NCBI GenBank assembly: GCA_026261815.1
Contig: JAMPIT010000476.1
Span: 4,925,501 to 4,989,500 of the forward strand
Source: Monarcha castaneiventris obscurior
Taxonomy: Eukaryota > Chordata > Aves > Passeriformes > Monarchidae
DNA: 64,000 bases
Direction of reading: 5' to 3'
Part shown: piece by piece, positions 62,901 to 64,000 of the stretch
Numbering within the stretch: position 1 is the stretch's first letter
Layout of the letters: each line of letters begins with the position of its first letter
Position numbers and translations under genes: made by a program
The notes under the pieces: generated by a model
The model's database searches: none
What the model was told of the DNA's origin: nothing
The model's input: only the letters and a program-made list of their open reading frames with translations

Positions 62901-64000
62901 GAAAACAGGGTACTGTGTTCTCTAAAATATCCTGGACACTAAAACAGGTCATAACTACCTAAAATACTAGGAAGCTGTTCCAGGTGACACCAAGAGGGAG
63001 AAGATGAGCCTTTCATTGAATTTTCCTGTTTCCCAGGCACATTCTGTTAACTACAAAAAGCTACACTTAGAGATGACTCAGCGTCAGTGTTAGACGTAAA
63101 GGAGAGGGTGATGTTGGATCAAGGTGCAAGATAAAGTGAGATTAAGCAACCCAGAGAAGCTGAATTACATCTTGGACTCCAGACAAATTCTCAAAAAAAC
63201 CAAAAACCCCTCAAGCTGTATTTTAGAAGTGTTCCTCCACAGGCATTAAGAAGGTAAGATTTTGAAAGACACTTTCAAAGTTAAAAAAACTCTCATAGAC
63301 AGTTACTGTTTTGGAGTTTTTTTAAACAGTTGTGTTAGCTATGATTTACAGTACTCCAGCTTGAAAAATGAAAGCACTGTGTTTCATTATTGTTCTCAGT
63401 AGTTCATTTTCTCATTGGGTTGAATCTAAAAGATCCATTTCAATATTTTCTATCATATTTCTAAATGTCATTCTGTGCAGACCGGATGTTAGTGACAGGA
63501 GTTATGAGCCTCAGGAAGGTGAAAAATATGGGCACAGCCAGAAGCTACTGGGGACAATATTCTGACCGGTAGTTGGACTCCATGCACAGGATGAACAAGA
63601 GATGACACAGTTCCTTCCTTCAGGATCCTGATACCTAATCTGGGTGACTGAAAAATGAAACTTAGAGGCTCTGAATGCACACGAACAAGCCAGAAGGAAG
63701 TCATTTTCTCATAGTTCAGCTGCACAAAACCCAAATCATATTTGTTGTTCTTACTCTCCACCACTTGGAAAAAACAGGAAAGCAGGATTTGACACAACAA
63801 GCACATTTTATGTGTTGCTGCATGACTTTAATTGCATTAAATCAAATAAGGCATTTGTAAAAGAAATATATTTAAAGAAATGGGACACTTTCTGATTCTC
63901 TAAAGAAGTATTTGAAGGATGATTTCAAGGTAAGTGAGATACATTAAATTGGGCAGACAGGAACACAAGTGTGAGAATCACAAGACTGGACACCCCCACA
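59968..64000 (-). other. DNM3 intron preceding the 59854-59967 exon (partial)
   Basis: The upstream dynamin exon, which should end just before VIRKGW, was not found here, so this intron is longer than 4.0 kb. It contains the TA/CA microsatellite and a purine-rich patch at 60540-60630. Nothing else was recognised. Confidence 0.75.
60259..60326. repeat. Compound (TA)n/(CA)n microsatellite
   Basis: Alternating TATATA, CACACA and TATACA runs end in a self-complementary GTGTATATATAT to ATATATACAC stretch. It lies in the DNM3 intron about 300 bp upstream of the exon at 59854-59967. Confidence 0.95.

Noticed and set aside
59968..64000. Search for the preceding dynamin exon
   Set aside because: No minus-strand sequence resembling the middle-domain-to-PH linker with a donor was found by eye; it probably lies beyond the window.
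1..64000. A novel defence, CRISPR or mobile gene system
   Set aside because: The window is vertebrate intronic DNA; there are no spaced direct repeats, operons or prokaryotic gene features.

Overview
The window is vertebrate nuclear DNA. It is AT-rich, almost entirely intronic, and poor in protein-coding sequence. The interspersed repeats that can be recognised are 3' ends of CR1-type LINEs, one of which encodes the CR1 ORF2 C-terminus on the minus strand. This points to a sauropsid and most likely a bird; the species cannot be named from the sequence.

One protein gene crosses the whole window on the minus strand: a dynamin, almost certainly DNM3. Two adjacent exons of its pleckstrin-homology (PH) domain are present. 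The upstream exon (59854-59967, 38 codons, phase 0) reads from VIRKGWL to WYKDDE. The next exon (6641-6750, 110 nt) reads from EKEKKYML to FNTEQ plus two bases of an Arg codon. The intron between them is about 53.1 kb (6751-59853). The flanks (1-6640 and 59968-64000) are parts of the neighbouring DNM3 introns.

The large intron carries an antisense, plus-strand microRNA locus: mir-199a-2 (about 49725-49834) followed 5.9 kb downstream by mir-214 (55666-55775). This is the order, orientation and approximate spacing of the DNM3OS (DNM3 opposite strand) transcript known in other vertebrates, and it identifies the dynamin as DNM3 rather than DNM1 or DNM2. A perfect CArg-type box, a CRE-like site and E-boxes lie within about 400 bp upstream of mir-199a-2, and an AATAAA lies about 140 bp downstream of mir-214, so a primary transcript of roughly 6.4 kb is plausible. 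The minus-strand complement of the mir-214 5' arm equals human miR-3120-3p as I remember it, so the DNM3 pre-mRNA could yield a mirror microRNA.

The rest is intronic filler: two clear CR1 fragments (15975-16200 and 20524-21000), a decayed LINE tail (about 22990-23135), a 246-bp (GGAGA)n array (13265-13510), small microsatellites and homopolymers, a few GC/CpG-richer islands of unknown meaning (about 640-900, 16850-17400, 30025-30115, 37640-38010, 57370-57720) and a 23-bp perfect palindrome (34578-34600). I found no CRISPR array, tRNA, rRNA, complete transposon or new protein-coding gene. The most interesting biology is the sense/antisense arrangement of DNM3 and the mir-199a-2/mir-214 cluster, which is already known as a locus.
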